Origin: a halophilic archaeon SHRA6
Lineage (GTDB): Archaea; Halobacteriota; Halobacteria; Halobacteriales; Haloferacaceae
Assembly (NCBI GenBank): GCA_005239175.1
Contig: SOPS01000004.1
Coordinates: 62,001 to 126,000, forward strand
DNA: 64,000 bases
Reading direction: 5' to 3'
The notes under the pieces: generated by a model
Told to the model about the DNA's origin: nothing
Databases searched by the model: none
Seen by the model: the letters and a program-made list of their open reading frames with translations, nothing else
In this document: positions 8,892-17,192 of the stretch, in pieces
How the letters are laid out: each line of letters opens with the position of its first letter
Numbering within the stretch: the first letter of the stretch is position 1
Made by a program: the position numbers and the translations under genes

Positions 8892-8964
8892 GTTGCGATG
8901 TCGCGACTCTCACTTCTGTTCGAGTTTTCACGTTGCGAGTTCACGACTCTCACTTCTGTTCGAG
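8892..8964. repeat. 33-bp direct repeat spanning the 3' end of the DUF4188 gene
   Basis: Bases 8892-8924 and 8932-8964 are near-identical, sharing CGACTCTCACTTCTGTTCGA, with a period of 40 bp. The second copy contains the last codons and stop of the DUF4188 gene (minus strand, ...RLEQK-stop). The first lies just beyond the stop, so the end of the gene has been duplicated in tandem. No other function is evident. Confidence 0.8.
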
Positions 8965-9426
8965 CCGTCTGGTTGCCGTCTTTCGATCGGCTGTCGCGGG
9001 ATAGACGCTTCCCGCTTTTCCCAATCCCTGGCGTGGCATGTTGTGGTAGATGGTTTCGTACTCCCCGTCTCCAATCAGATACGTTTCGTGCCAGATGCCG
9101 ACCGCGTTGCTCTCCTCGAGGATCCGGTTCGTCCACTTCATCGCGGGAGCGTGACGGGCCTCCGAATCGAGCGCGTACTCCCGGAGATCGTCGAACGATC
9201 GCCAGTATTGAACAAACTCGTGGTTTCGAATCCCGAGATTTGCATCGTACGCCAGCAACCCGCTGTCTGGGTCCGACTCCAGTTCGTCGAGCATCTTCGG
9301 CATCGCTCGAAAGATCGGGAGCCACCGGTGTACTTTCCAGAGTTTGTGTACGCGCATCCCGATACGGAAGACGACAAAATCGTCCTCCAGTTCGGCGGCC
9401 ACCCGTCGATCGTCGATTTTAGCCAT
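8950..9426 (-). CDS. DUF4188 (monooxygenase-like) protein
   Basis: The 158 residues match the DUF4188 pattern: 'DDFVVFRIGMRVHKLWKVHRWLPIF' near the start, 'SDPDSGLLAYDA', 'VQYWRSFDDLREYA' and 'RHAPAMKWTN' in the middle, then 'GIWHETYLIGDGEYETIYHNMPRQGLGKAG'. The family adopts a dimeric alpha/beta (ferredoxin-like) fold and is annotated as possible monooxygenase; no reaction is proven. It follows the acyl-CoA synthetase by 3 bp on the same strand. The same pair, with the same 3-bp gap, occurs again at 36.8-37.8 kb, so the two proteins probably act in one pathway. Confidence 0.85.
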   Translation of the reverse strand: MAKIDDRRVAAELEDDFVVFRIGMRVHKLWKVHRWLPIFRAMPKMLDELESDPDSGLLAYDANLGIRNHEFVQYWRSFDDLREYALDSEARHAPAMKWTNRILEESNAVGIWHETYLIGDGEYETIYHNMPRQGLGKAGSVYPATADRKTATRRLEQK

Positions 9427-9429
9427 TGA

Positions 9430-11007
9430 TTACAATGCGGCTGCGTCCTCGAGTTTGAACTTCTGGACTTTCCCTGTCGCCGATCGCGGCAGTGCGTCGA
9501 CGAACTCGATCGCTTTGGGCCGCTGGAAGTCCGCGAGATCGTCTCGATCTCGACACCACTCCAACAGGTCCGCTTCCGTCAGCGACGACTCAGGATCTCG
9601 AACGACAGACGCGACGACCTTTTGGCCCCACTTTTGATCTGGGACGCCGACCACCGCCACGTCGGCGACAGCGGGATGCTGTCCCAGGATCCGTTCGACG
9701 TTGACGTCGGAGACGTTGATGCCGCCGGAGATGATCATGTTTGTCTTTCGCCCTTCCGGCCAGAACCGTCCGTCCTCGTCAACCCGGCCGAGATCGCCCG
9801 TGTAGTACCAGCCGTCACGGAACACTTCGTTAGTCGCATCAGGCCTATTGAGGTAGCGATCCATGCCGTACGGCGAGTTCACGATGAGCTCTCCAGTTTC
9901 TCCGGGCGGACAGCGATCGGCGGGATCGCCAGCGTCACCCTCCTCGTCCAGTTTGACGACGCGCGTTTCGACGTTAATCGCGGCGGTTCCTGTCGAGGTT
10001 GCGCGGTCAAGATCCTCACGGACATCCTGGGTCAAGAACCACGCAATTTCGGTCGCACCCATGTGGTTCCCGAAGTACGTCAACTCGAAGGCGTCGTCGA
10101 CGCGACGGGCGAGATCCGCCGACAACGGCGAGCCGAACGAGACGACACGATCGAGCGAGTCTGTCTCGAACCGCGTCGGGCCTGCGTCCATCATCGCTTG
10201 CAACATCGCCGGGACGGCAAGTATGTAGGTAAGCGACTCCCGCTCGATCGCCTCTAAGGCGTGAATGGGGTGGAAGTCCGCGAGCGTGACGATCGTCCCG
10301 CCGAAGAACACGGGTGTCGTGCCGCCCCCGAAGCTGCCGGCCGCGTGGGGCTGTGGGACGATCGACAGTGCTCGTTCGTCATGCTGTCGGAACACCGATT
10401 TGACCTGGAGAAGTGTCTCGACCAATCGGTGGTTCGTGTACAGACACCCCTTCGGCGCGCCGGTGGTTCCAGAAGTGTACACGAGAAACGCCGGGTCAGA
10501 TGGGGATACCGTTGGCGACGGGGGGCGCTCGCCGCTGTGGGTGGCAACGGCGGCGTCGTAGTCGTTGGCCCACGACGGTGGTTCATCACCGACGTAGAGA
10601 AACGCCTCGACTGTCTCGAGGTCATCTCGTATCTTGGCGATCGTCTCGCGATTCGCCTCGTCGAAAACGACAACACGAGCAGCAGAATCAGCGATGATAT
10701 GGGTAATCGCGTTTGGTGATTGTCGGTAGTTCACTGTGTTGACCACCGCCCCCAGCGCGCTCGGGGCGAGGATCCCGCTAGTCTGCGCAAGGCCGTTTTT
10801 CAGGACTGTCGCGTACGTGTCCCCGTGACCGATTCCGCGATCGCGCAGTGCGCCGATGAATCCACAGACGTGCTCATGCAGCTCTCGATAGGTGAATCGC
10901 TCATTGCGTCGGATATCGACGACTGCCTCGCTTTCGGGTGCACTGATCGCCGTTCTTCGGAATAGTTCCCAGGGTGTATTTGCGGTTGGTTCAGTCTTTC
11001 GAGACAT
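9430..11007 (-). CDS. AMP-binding acyl-CoA synthetase/ligase
   Basis: I start the protein at MSRKTEPTANTPWELFRRTA (base 11007), giving 525 residues; an open frame upstream to 11586 runs antisense through the regulator and is not used. Adenylate-forming signatures are clear: FLVYTSGTTGAPKGC (P-loop), 'TYFGNHMGATE' (A5-like), 'YYTGDLGRVDEDGRFW' and the C-terminal 'PRSATGKVQKFK' with the catalytic Lys. The enzyme activates a carboxylate with ATP and transfers it to CoA; it resembles medium- or long-chain fatty acyl and aryl-CoA ligases, and the substrate is unknown. It leads an operon with DUF4188 and faces a divergent regulator. Confidence 0.88.
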   Translation of the reverse strand: MSRKTEPTANTPWELFRRTAISAPESEAVVDIRRNERFTYRELHEHVCGFIGALRDRGIGHGDTYATVLKNGLAQTSGILAPSALGAVVNTVNYRQSPNAITHIIADSAARVVVFDEANRETIAKIRDDLETVEAFLYVGDEPPSWANDYDAAVATHSGERPPSPTVSPSDPAFLVYTSGTTGAPKGCLYTNHRLVETLLQVKSVFRQHDERALSIVPQPHAAGSFGGGTTPVFFGGTIVTLADFHPIHALEAIERESLTYILAVPAMLQAMMDAGPTRFETDSLDRVVSFGSPLSADLARRVDDAFELTYFGNHMGATEIAWFLTQDVREDLDRATSTGTAAINVETRVVKLDEEGDAGDPADRCPPGETGELIVNSPYGMDRYLNRPDATNEVFRDGWYYTGDLGRVDEDGRFWPEGRKTNMIISGGINVSDVNVERILGQHPAVADVAVVGVPDQKWGQKVVASVVRDPESSLTEADLLEWCRDRDDLADFQRPKAIEFVDALPRSATGKVQKFKLEDAAAL

Positions 11008-11047
11008 ACCAATTATACAGAAGAGAACCATCAAGAGTGCAATTGTC

Positions 11048-11058
11048 GGGAAATTCCC
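11048..11058. promoter_or_regulatory. Palindrome GGGAAATTCCC, candidate operator between divergent genes
   Basis: The perfect 11-bp palindrome (GGGAA-A-TTCCC) lies midway in the 111-bp gap between the acyl-CoA synthetase start (11007, minus) and the regulator start (11119, plus). The decayed duplicate of the operon keeps the same spot as GGGAGATTCCC (37839-37849) and the following CCCAC..CGT.GGAGATG. Conservation in a decayed copy suggests it was functional. The regulator encoded next door is the obvious candidate binder; this is inference. Confidence 0.5.
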
Positions 11059-11089
11059 ACGGCGTAGGAGATGCTCGATCGGCGGGAAA

Positions 11090-11097
11090 TTTATATT
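11090..11097 (+). promoter_or_regulatory. TATA box of the regulator gene
   Basis: TTTATATT is centred about 25 bp before the ATG at 11119. This is the archaeal TATA-to-start distance and implies a leaderless or nearly leaderless transcript. It supports choosing 11119 over the upstream ATG at 11071, which would lie before the TATA box. Confidence 0.55.
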
Positions 11098-11118
11098 AGA
11101 GAACATGAATATCATGCC

Positions 11119-11910
11119 ATGAGTTCGCCGATCGACGACGTCGCCTTTGTAGCGCGATCGGAGACACGGGCGAGTATTTTGCGAACGCTCGAGGAACGCC
11201 CACACGAGCGACGAGACCTGGCGGCGGCAACCGACACACCCCGATCGACACTCGGCCGCACCCTTCGGGAACTCGAAGAACGTGGCTGGATCGAACAGAA
11301 CGGGCGCGTCTACGACATAACAACTGCAGGTTCGCTCCTCGTTGAGCGGTTCGTTCCACTCCTCGACACCATCACTGTCGTCCAATTGCTCGGGGACGCG
11401 ATCGAACTGCTTCCACGACAGGAGACGGACCTCAACGTCGAAGATTTCGCGGACGCACAGTTTGTGACCCCGACGAAAATGGATCCGACCGCGCCTTTCA
11501 ACCACGGAATCGAACAACTCCACAAGGCGACGCAATTTCGGTGTGTTGCGCGGACTGCCCCGCCACAGTACATTGCGGCCATTCATCAGGGGGTCGTGAC
11601 GGAGCGATTTACTGCGGAGTGCGTGCTGGATGATTCGTATCTTGAGGCGCTCGGAGATGATCAGGAGTCAACGGGACGCTGGCGAGAGATCGCCGAAGGC
11701 TCGTCGACGGTGCGAGAGTACGATGAGCCGATCGGGTTCGTCCTCCTGGTTCTTGACGAAATTGTTCACCTCTTTTTGTGCAACGAGAACGGAGAAACCC
11801 AAGGCTTGCTCGAAAGTAGGGCCCCAGCTGTCGTTTCGTGGGCGAACGACACTGTGGACCGGTATCTCGAACGATCGACAGGTATCGACTGGAACGAAGC
11901 CTCTAGTTAA
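11119..11910 (+). CDS. Winged-helix transcriptional regulator of the FilR1 type
   Basis: The 263-residue protein begins MSSPIDDVAFVARSETRASI. Residues 10-70 form a winged helix ('RASILRTLEERPHERRDLAAAT', 'PRSTLGRTLRELEERGWIEQNG'). The remaining 190 residues match the effector half of haloarchaeal FilR1-like regulators ('EQLHKATQFRCVARTAPPQYI', 'LDEIVHLFLCNENGETQGLLES'). It is divergent from the acyl-CoA synthetase operon and shares a 111-bp control region with a palindrome, so it most likely controls that operon. The ligand is unknown. Confidence 0.8.
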   Translation: MSSPIDDVAFVARSETRASILRTLEERPHERRDLAAATDTPRSTLGRTLRELEERGWIEQNGRVYDITTAGSLLVERFVPLLDTITVVQLLGDAIELLPRQETDLNVEDFADAQFVTPTKMDPTAPFNHGIEQLHKATQFRCVARTAPPQYIAAIHQGVVTERFTAECVLDDSYLEALGDDQESTGRWREIAEGSSTVREYDEPIGFVLLVLDEIVHLFLCNENGETQGLLESRAPAVVSWANDTVDRYLERSTGIDWNEASS

Positions 11911-11995
11911 CTTTTGTGGTCAATGGTGGTTCGATCGGTGTTCTATTCACGCCTACCACTCATACAGGCGGGTTCGTAGTACTCGACAGAAGCCG

Positions 11996-13114
11996 TTATT
12001 TTGTATCAGATCGGCGGGTCCTGAGCCACGGTGCCCCAGGCAAGTGGCTACCGCCGATCTCGATGAGTCCGATTCTGTGTGCAAGAACGTAAAGTGCGAG
12101 TGCGCCAGCGATCGTTGCGGGTGTTAAAAATAGATGCCAACCGATCAGAGAATCGATCGGATAGCCCATTGTCTCTACCACCTCCCGGATAGATTCGAGA
12201 GTCGCAAAAATCGTTGGATGTGTAACGTAGATGCCCACTGCATAGATGCCCCAGTTGGGGATTGGTGTTTCGGCGAAGAGTGTCGGCCGCGAGAGGAGAT
12301 ACAGGAACAATGCGGTGCTCAACAAGGCTGTCGACACTCCGTAGCTCGGGGCGTACACGTACGATCCAAATGCTTCACCACGGAGTGGGTATCCGAGGAA
12401 ATAAAACTCGATGAACTGAACGGCGGCGAACAAGCCAATAAGGCCGACGAGAGGACGGCTTGTTTTTTCTGTTGGCACCCAGTCGCGGACACGAATAGTG
12501 TAGCCCAGACTCGTATAAAAAAAACCAAAGAACAGGGCATCTCGGGTCTCGAATGGAATGTCAACGAACATGGTGTACGTCGATCCGAGGAGCCCGATGA
12601 GATGAAATCCCAGCGCAACTGGGAGGACGTAGCTTGGGGTTCCGACCTGATCGACGAGCGAAACAAACAGCAGTGAAAAGAATAACGCGGGGAGGAACCA
12701 GAGAATATCAGAGACCGAGGTGCCGTAGTAGAGGAGTTCGGCAGGGTTCAGGAATTCACGCGCACTACTGATGGCCGTCGTCCATGCCGACTCGTCGGTA
12801 AGCTCTGCTCTGGCCAATCGGCCAGCCAAGAAGATCGGTGCCGCGAGCAACAACCCAAAGAGATACAACGAGGTGAGTTTGCCGGCCCGCTGTTTGAGGT
12901 ACGTTGCTGAATTCCGATCGGCAGTTTTGATCGCGAAAAAATAGCCCGACGTGATGAAAAAGAAGGGAACTGCGAACCGTGAGATCGTCTTCGTTCCAAA
13001 ATTGATCATATTTCCGTACGCGCTAACACCCTGGAACGGATCGGTGTGGATCACAACGACAAAAACGATCGCGATGATTCGCATGGCATCGATACTATAA
13101 ATACGGCCCGTCAC
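11996..13114 (-). CDS. Acyltransferase 3 family membrane protein (OafA/YrhL type)
   Basis: The 372-residue protein has about ten membrane segments. It opens with the family signature 'RIYSIDAMRIIAIVFVVVIHTDPF', whose His is the conserved residue in the first transmembrane helix. 'NFGTKTISRFAVPFFFITSGYFF' follows, with the conserved Arg and 'P.FF..SG'. These enzymes move acetyl or other acyl groups across the membrane onto surface sugars or lipids. A surface-glycan role would suit the neighbouring surface-protein locus, but no direct link is visible; the DUF7344 gene upstream is on the same strand 138 bp away. Confidence 0.85.
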   Translation of the reverse strand: MTGRIYSIDAMRIIAIVFVVVIHTDPFQGVSAYGNMINFGTKTISRFAVPFFFITSGYFFAIKTADRNSATYLKQRAGKLTSLYLFGLLLAAPIFLAGRLARAELTDESAWTTAISSAREFLNPAELLYYGTSVSDILWFLPALFFSLLFVSLVDQVGTPSYVLPVALGFHLIGLLGSTYTMFVDIPFETRDALFFGFFYTSLGYTIRVRDWVPTEKTSRPLVGLIGLFAAVQFIEFYFLGYPLRGEAFGSYVYAPSYGVSTALLSTALFLYLLSRPTLFAETPIPNWGIYAVGIYVTHPTIFATLESIREVVETMGYPIDSLIGWHLFLTPATIAGALALYVLAHRIGLIEIGGSHLPGAPWLRTRRSDTK

Positions 13115-13252
13115 TGTCGGGGATACGGCCGAGTCAGTAATGACTATTACGTCATGCGTCTCAACTCAGTGTTCCAAATGGTGGTTCCCTCTCGTTTTGT
13201 CGCATCGACTCTCATCGGTCTGCACGTATTTTTTACCCTGAATCACCGCGTG

Positions 13253-13795
13253 TCAGCGTTTCCAGAGATCACGTACGTGGAGTTCCATCGGATGGCTCCA
13301 CAGCTGGTGCGCACTGGAGATCGCATAGATTCCTAAGACGAGACTACAGAGCAAAATTGGATCGAGAAGGCCAAAAAGTGGAAGTTCGAGCAGTGAGGCG
13401 AGCACACTGACCATTCCGATGACGCCGACTGCGCGGTAATATTCGCCCCACGTCAGTCCAAAGTACGTGACAACCTCCATGTAGCGAGAGACATCACGTG
13501 CGCGATCGAGTGGTTCGACGGTCCGGGCCTCACGATCGTAATGGATGATACCGAGTTCGTGGAGCTTTGGGAGGTGCGTCTGGTGGAGCGAAGAGTAGAC
13601 ACTGTCGCGTGCGGACTTCGACGGCGATTCGCCGTTGGCTTCTGCCTTGGCAATCATTTCACTGAGTTCGGCGACCGAGACACTCCCGCTGGCGTCTTCG
13701 AGGACGCGAATCGTCTCGAACCGCCGACGGTTTGCCAAGACCTCATATACCTTGAACTGGGGAAGACCAACTGTCTCTATTGTATCAAGCTCCAT
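13253..13795 (-). CDS. DUF7344 winged-helix protein with two membrane helices
   Basis: Residues 10-110 form a winged helix of the haloarchaeal DUF7344 kind ('VYEVLANRRRFETIRVLEDA', 'VYSSLHQTHLPKLHELGIIHYDREARTVEP'). The C-terminal 60 residues hold two hydrophobic helices (VIGMVSVLASLLELPLFGLL and ILLCSLVLGIYAISSAHQL). Such membrane-tethered one-component regulators are common in Halobacteria. It sits next to the surface-protein locus, reading away from it, and could respond to envelope state; that is inference. Confidence 0.8.
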   Translation of the reverse strand: MELDTIETVGLPQFKVYEVLANRRRFETIRVLEDASGSVSVAELSEMIAKAEANGESPSKSARDSVYSSLHQTHLPKLHELGIIHYDREARTVEPLDRARDVSRYMEVVTYFGLTWGEYYRAVGVIGMVSVLASLLELPLFGLLDPILLCSLVLGIYAISSAHQLWSHPMELHVRDLWKR

Positions 13796-14113
13796 ATCAG
13801 GGACACCCTATATCACGATCGAGAGGTACTCCTGATAGGCAGTTAATTATACAACTGCTGAAATATCTGTCGTGGCTATAGGTTGGACCTATTGAAAGTC
13901 AGCATTTTAGAAATGAGAGGCTACTGGTGAAATGACCTCTACAAGGGGCTCCTGAAATTTGAAAAAAGCCGCTGAGATCTCGTTATTTTCCACGCAGGCC
14001 CGTTTAGGCTGTTCAATAATCCGCTGACATCTGGTTACGATCGACTGTGATTCCGGCAGCGAAGTGTTTTCGATCTTATACTAATACGGGTGGGGGTACA
14101 GGGGGTGAAGTGT
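13796..14113. other. Intergenic region upstream of the TasA-like locus
   Basis: About 320 bp with no convincing gene. It is the shared upstream region of the divergent DUF7344 gene and the TasA-like operon and should contain both promoters; I could not single out a clear TATA box for the operon. A G-rich patch (GGGTGGGGGTACAGGGGGTG, about 14090-14107) precedes the leader hairpin. Confidence 0.5.
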
Positions 14114-14157
14114 GCTGCGACGGCCAGCAGGACCGGTTCCTGTTCGAGCCGTCGAGC
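14114..14157 (+). promoter_or_regulatory. Leader hairpin upstream of the first TasA-like gene
   Basis: The arms CGACGGC (14118-14124) and GCCGTCG (14148-14154) are perfectly complementary; GCT/AGC extends the stem past a one-base bulge, and an inner CAGGA/TCCTG stem fills the loop. The structure ends about 10 bases before the ATG at 14168. No Shine-Dalgarno is obvious for this gene, in contrast to the next two, so the RNA fold may itself set translation. Confidence 0.5.
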
Positions 14158-14167
14158 AAGTCAAACG

Positions 14168-15484
14168 ATGAAGGACGACAACAGATATGGGCTATCACGG
14201 CGCAAAGCACTGGGTGGAATCGGAATCATTGGCCTTGCCTCCGCGGGAGCGGGCATGGGTACCACGGCGTTTTTCAGCGACGAGGAGAGCTTCGAAGATA
14301 ATAGCCTGGAGGCCGGTGAGCTGGACTTGTACGTCCACTACGACTTTTATGCCGACCAAGGCGAGAAACTCGGCGAATACACTGACTCAGGAACGGTTCA
14401 AGGCAACGAGTCTGACGGCGCGTCTGTCAGCTACGGATTGGAAGACGTCAAACCGGGAGATTCCGGTGAGCTCGAGTTCTGCTTCTCGATCGTCGACAAC
14501 GACGCGTACATGTGGATGTGCGGGGAGCTGACCGAGAACGACGAGAACACCGTCACGGAGCCGGAGGCAGCCTCGGAATACGAGAACAACGATCAAACAG
14601 GCGACGAGATCGATGGTGACGGTGAACTCGCCGACGCTATTGAGGCGACGCTGTACTACTACGATCAGGATGGTGAGACGAAGGGTAGTAAAATATTTGA
14701 CGGGACGCTCCGGGGGGCACTTTTCGCACTCCGCAATGGCGTCCCACTCGACGGCGAGGGTTCCGAGAACCCTGTCGACGATCGCAACCCGTTCATTGGC
14801 GTCGAGAACGACGGCCATCAAAACGATACTTGCGTCCTCCTCGATTGGAAGGTGCCGACCGAAGTTGGGAACGAGATCCAGACGGATTCGGTTGGCTTCG
14901 ATCTCTCGTTCTACGCCGAGCAGTCGCGGCACAATGACGGCACCACCAATCCCTGCGTTACGGGCCGCGAAGGTGAAGGCTTTGCAAAACTTGAAGACGA
15001 ACTCGAGGACGCCAGCTGGCACGCGCGTGGGATCTACGCTGACAATGACACGAGTACTGTTGAGGCCGGCAATGCCGAACTCGACATCCGCGATCCAGGT
15101 GACAATGATCTTACCGAGGGCGGTTCCGAGTGGGGCTCCAGCGGCGACACCAACTCGTTCGAACTTACCATCGACGGCGGGGACGCGATCTGGAGCGTCA
15201 ACGGTGACGAGATCACAGTCGAGGATGCTCCGATCCCGATGGCAGATGGCGTCGGTGTGACGGTTAAATCGTCCAAGGAAGACGCGATCGTGACTGTTGA
15301 GAATATCCTGATCAACGGGAGCACTCCGTCGGGAGCGACGAGCATCAGCGCCGAGGAGGAGACGAATCACATCATCCTCGAAGGGGCGACGCTGCAGGAA
15401 GGTGACGTCATCTCAGGTGACGTGACGTTCGAGTGGGACGACGAACCGTCGGGTGAGGAACTCGGGTTCCGCGTGGACGTCTGA
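14168..15484 (+). CDS. TasA/camelysin-like surface protein with SipW-type signal and an extra C-terminal domain
   Basis: I start at MKDDNRYGLSRRKALGG (438 residues). The signal peptide has a twin-arginine motif (SRRKALGG), a hydrophobic stretch and the SipW-type boundary 'TTAFFSDEESFEDNSLEAGELDL'. The body keeps the family frame: 'LEDVKPGDSGELEFCFSIVDN..YMWMCGELTENDEN', 'GDGELADAIEATLYYYD', 'VPTEVGNEIQTDSVGFDLSFYAEQSRHN'. From about residue 280 a further beta-rich domain follows (AKLEDELEDASWHARGIYAD ... FEWDDEPSGEELGFRVDV), absent from the two paralogues; it resembles lectin-like 'choice-of-anchor' domains. Bacillus TasA and camelysin form biofilm fibres or surface proteins. Fibre formation here is inference. 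Confidence 0.8.
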   Translation: MKDDNRYGLSRRKALGGIGIIGLASAGAGMGTTAFFSDEESFEDNSLEAGELDLYVHYDFYADQGEKLGEYTDSGTVQGNESDGASVSYGLEDVKPGDSGELEFCFSIVDNDAYMWMCGELTENDENTVTEPEAASEYENNDQTGDEIDGDGELADAIEATLYYYDQDGETKGSKIFDGTLRGALFALRNGVPLDGEGSENPVDDRNPFIGVENDGHQNDTCVLLDWKVPTEVGNEIQTDSVGFDLSFYAEQSRHNDGTTNPCVTGREGEGFAKLEDELEDASWHARGIYADNDTSTVEAGNAELDIRDPGDNDLTEGGSEWGSSGDTNSFELTIDGGDAIWSVNGDEITVEDAPIPMADGVGVTVKSSKEDAIVTVENILINGSTPSGATSISAEEETNHIILEGATLQEGDVISGDVTFEWDDEPSGEELGFRVDV

Positions 15485-15527
15485 TCGGAATCGGTTCTTA
15501 ACAACAATCGACCCACGCTGGCACTTC

Positions 15528-15566
15528 GGTGGTTCGACTCCGCCGGTGGGCCTCCCCAGGAGGGGA
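15528..15566 (+). promoter_or_regulatory. Two-hairpin leader with Shine-Dalgarno in a stem-loop (second TasA-like gene)
   Basis: Hairpin 1: GGTGG (15528-15532) and CCGCC (15540-15544) around the loop TTCGACT. Hairpin 2: CCCC (15554-15557) and GGGG (15562-15565) around AGGA, closed by T-A. The ribosome site GGAGG (15559-15563) lies in the loop and 3' arm of hairpin 2, ten bases before the ATG. The next gene has the same leader with GGCGG instead of GGTGG, so pairing is kept as G-U or G-C. Confidence 0.6.
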
Positions 15567-15572
15567 ACACAC

Positions 15573-17078
15573 ATGGCACGCGACAAATACGGACTCTCAC
15601 GACGGAAACTACTCGGCGGCCTCGGAGCGATCGGTGTTGCTTCTGCAGGCACAGGGCTGGGTACGAGCGCGTACTTCAGCGACGAGGAATCGTTCGAGAA
15701 CAACTCCCTGAGCGCGGGGGAACTCGACCTGAAACTTGATTACCGGGCGACCTACGCGGGCGGCCCCGGTCGACTCAACGAGGTTGACAGTTGGTACAGC
15801 GAGGACGGACCCGGCGAACCGTTCGACGTCAAAGAAGAAGAAGAAGGCGTCTACCTAATTGGTGAGGTGCCCTCCCCAACAGAACAAGAAGACTGGCCCA
15901 GTGAGGTTCAACAACAGGACTTCTGTGCGCCTGACGCCGGATTAATAAACGGGGATCAAATCCCGGTTTTCACTCTGGAGGACGTCAAACCCGGCGACTC
16001 TGGCGAAGTCACCGTCAGTCTCCACGTTTGTGATAACCCTGCGTGGATATACATGAACGGTGAGCTGACGGCGAACGACGAGAACGGGCAGACCGAGCCA
16101 GAGGAAGATGTTGACGAGACGGGCGGTGACCCGGGTGAAGGCGACGGCGAGCTTGCTGATGCTATCCGGACGACGTTGTGGTACGACGAGAACTGTAACA
16201 ACGTCCTTGATCGGGGCGACGGAGAGACCGACAGCGACCCACTTTGCGTTCAGCTCGTGCTCGACACCTCTGGGTCGATCGGCGGTGATATCAGTACCGT
16301 TGAAACTGCAGCAAACGACCTCGCAAACGACATCCTCGGCGCGAACGACGACAATCGCACCGGGGCGACGTTGTTTGCCCGTAGCGCTGAGGTAGAAAAC
16401 AGCGTGGGATCGGACTGGGAGGACCTGTCAGGTCTCAGCTCCGGTGGGACCACGAACATGTCGGACGGAATCGACGAGGCAGGAGACGACCTCGACAACT
16501 GTCCCGACGACCACGACCGGATCATGGTCATCTTTACTGATGGCGAACCGAACAGTGAGTCCGATACGCTGGACGAAGCTGACGCTCTTGATGACGATAT
16601 CGAACTCTTCGCGATCGGAGTCTCTGGGGCTGACGAGGAATTCCTCAACGAACTCACGACTGGAGACGAAGACAACGGCGAGAACACCTTCGTTGTTACC
16701 GGTGATACGAACGAACAGGACGCGATCGAACAGGTGTTCGCGCAGGTCTCCGAGACGATCACCGGCGGCGAGGAGGTCATCCTTGAGGACACGCTCGCCA
16801 ACGTGATGAGTGACCTCGAGAAGGGGGTCGCCTTGGACGGGAACCGTTCGACTGAGGAGAGAGAACCATTCGCTGGCGCGATGACCCACTGTCTTGGCTT
16901 CGAGTGGGAAGTCCCTACAGACGTCGGAAACGAAATCCAGACCGATTCGGTTGCATTCGATCTCGGGTTCTACGCTCTTCAGAGCCGGCATAACGACGAT
17001 CCGCCAGCGGAGCCGTTCAACGGAACCTACCAGGACGACAACGGCCTTCCGAACGAGACTGCCAACGCATCCGACTGA
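15573..17078 (+). CDS. TasA-like surface protein with an inserted von Willebrand A domain
   Basis: Start MARDKYGLSRRKLLGG at 15573, placed by a clear Shine-Dalgarno (501 residues). Signal peptide and first strands are nearly identical to the next paralogue (SAYFSDEESFENNSLSAGEL). After 'GDGELADAIRTTLWYDENCN' comes a complete vWA domain of about 175 residues: 'VQLVLDTSGSIGGDI' is the metal-site DxSxS, 'SGGTTNMSDGI' supplies the Thr, 'IMVIFTDGEPNSES' the Asp, and it ends near 'IEQVFAQVSETI'. The TasA frame then resumes ('ILEDTLANVMSDLEKGVALDG', 'VPTDVGNEIQTDSVAFDLGFYALQSRHN'). vWA domains bind protein ligands through Mg2+/Mn2+. This looks like a surface protein displaying an adhesion head. Confidence 0.85.
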   Translation: MARDKYGLSRRKLLGGLGAIGVASAGTGLGTSAYFSDEESFENNSLSAGELDLKLDYRATYAGGPGRLNEVDSWYSEDGPGEPFDVKEEEEGVYLIGEVPSPTEQEDWPSEVQQQDFCAPDAGLINGDQIPVFTLEDVKPGDSGEVTVSLHVCDNPAWIYMNGELTANDENGQTEPEEDVDETGGDPGEGDGELADAIRTTLWYDENCNNVLDRGDGETDSDPLCVQLVLDTSGSIGGDISTVETAANDLANDILGANDDNRTGATLFARSAEVENSVGSDWEDLSGLSSGGTTNMSDGIDEAGDDLDNCPDDHDRIMVIFTDGEPNSESDTLDEADALDDDIELFAIGVSGADEEFLNELTTGDEDNGENTFVVTGDTNEQDAIEQVFAQVSETITGGEEVILEDTLANVMSDLEKGVALDGNRSTEEREPFAGAMTHCLGFEWEVPTDVGNEIQTDSVAFDLGFYALQSRHNDDPPAEPFNGTYQDDNGLPNETANASD

Positions 17079-17147
17079 ACAGCCCACGAGACTTTGGGTC
17101 TCTGGCTTCGCCGGAACACAACCCCGGCCTCGACCCACACGGTGTAC

Positions 17148-17185
17148 GGCGGTTCGACTCCGCCGGTGGGTTTCCCCAGGAGGGG
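17148..17185 (+). promoter_or_regulatory. Two-hairpin leader, copy upstream of the third TasA-like gene
   Basis: GGCGG (17148-17152) pairs with CCGCC (17160-17164) around TTCGACT. CCCC (17174-17177) pairs with GGGG (17182-17185) around AGGA, and here GTGG (17166-17169) can also pair with CCAC (17187-17190). The ribosome site GGAGG (17179-17183) again lies in the second hairpin. About 40 bases up to the ATG at 17193 match the leader of the previous gene, while the bases further upstream do not, which points to selection on the leader or to recent duplication of leader plus signal sequence. Confidence 0.6.
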
Positions 17186-17192
17186 ACCACAT

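Noticed and set aside
9430-11586. Long form (718 codons) of the acyl-CoA synthetase
   Set aside because: The extra 193 codons lie antisense to the regulator gene and have no homology to ligases; the family starts at base 11007.
14387-15370. A 327-codon frame antisense to the first TasA-like gene
   Set aside because: It mirrors a gene with a clear signal peptide and family frame, and its own translation is Val/Arg-rich with no domain.
15528-15544. GGTTCGACTCC resembles the T arm of a tRNA
   Set aside because: No acceptor, D or anticodon arm lies around it. The same block precedes the next gene, so it is part of a shared leader hairpin.
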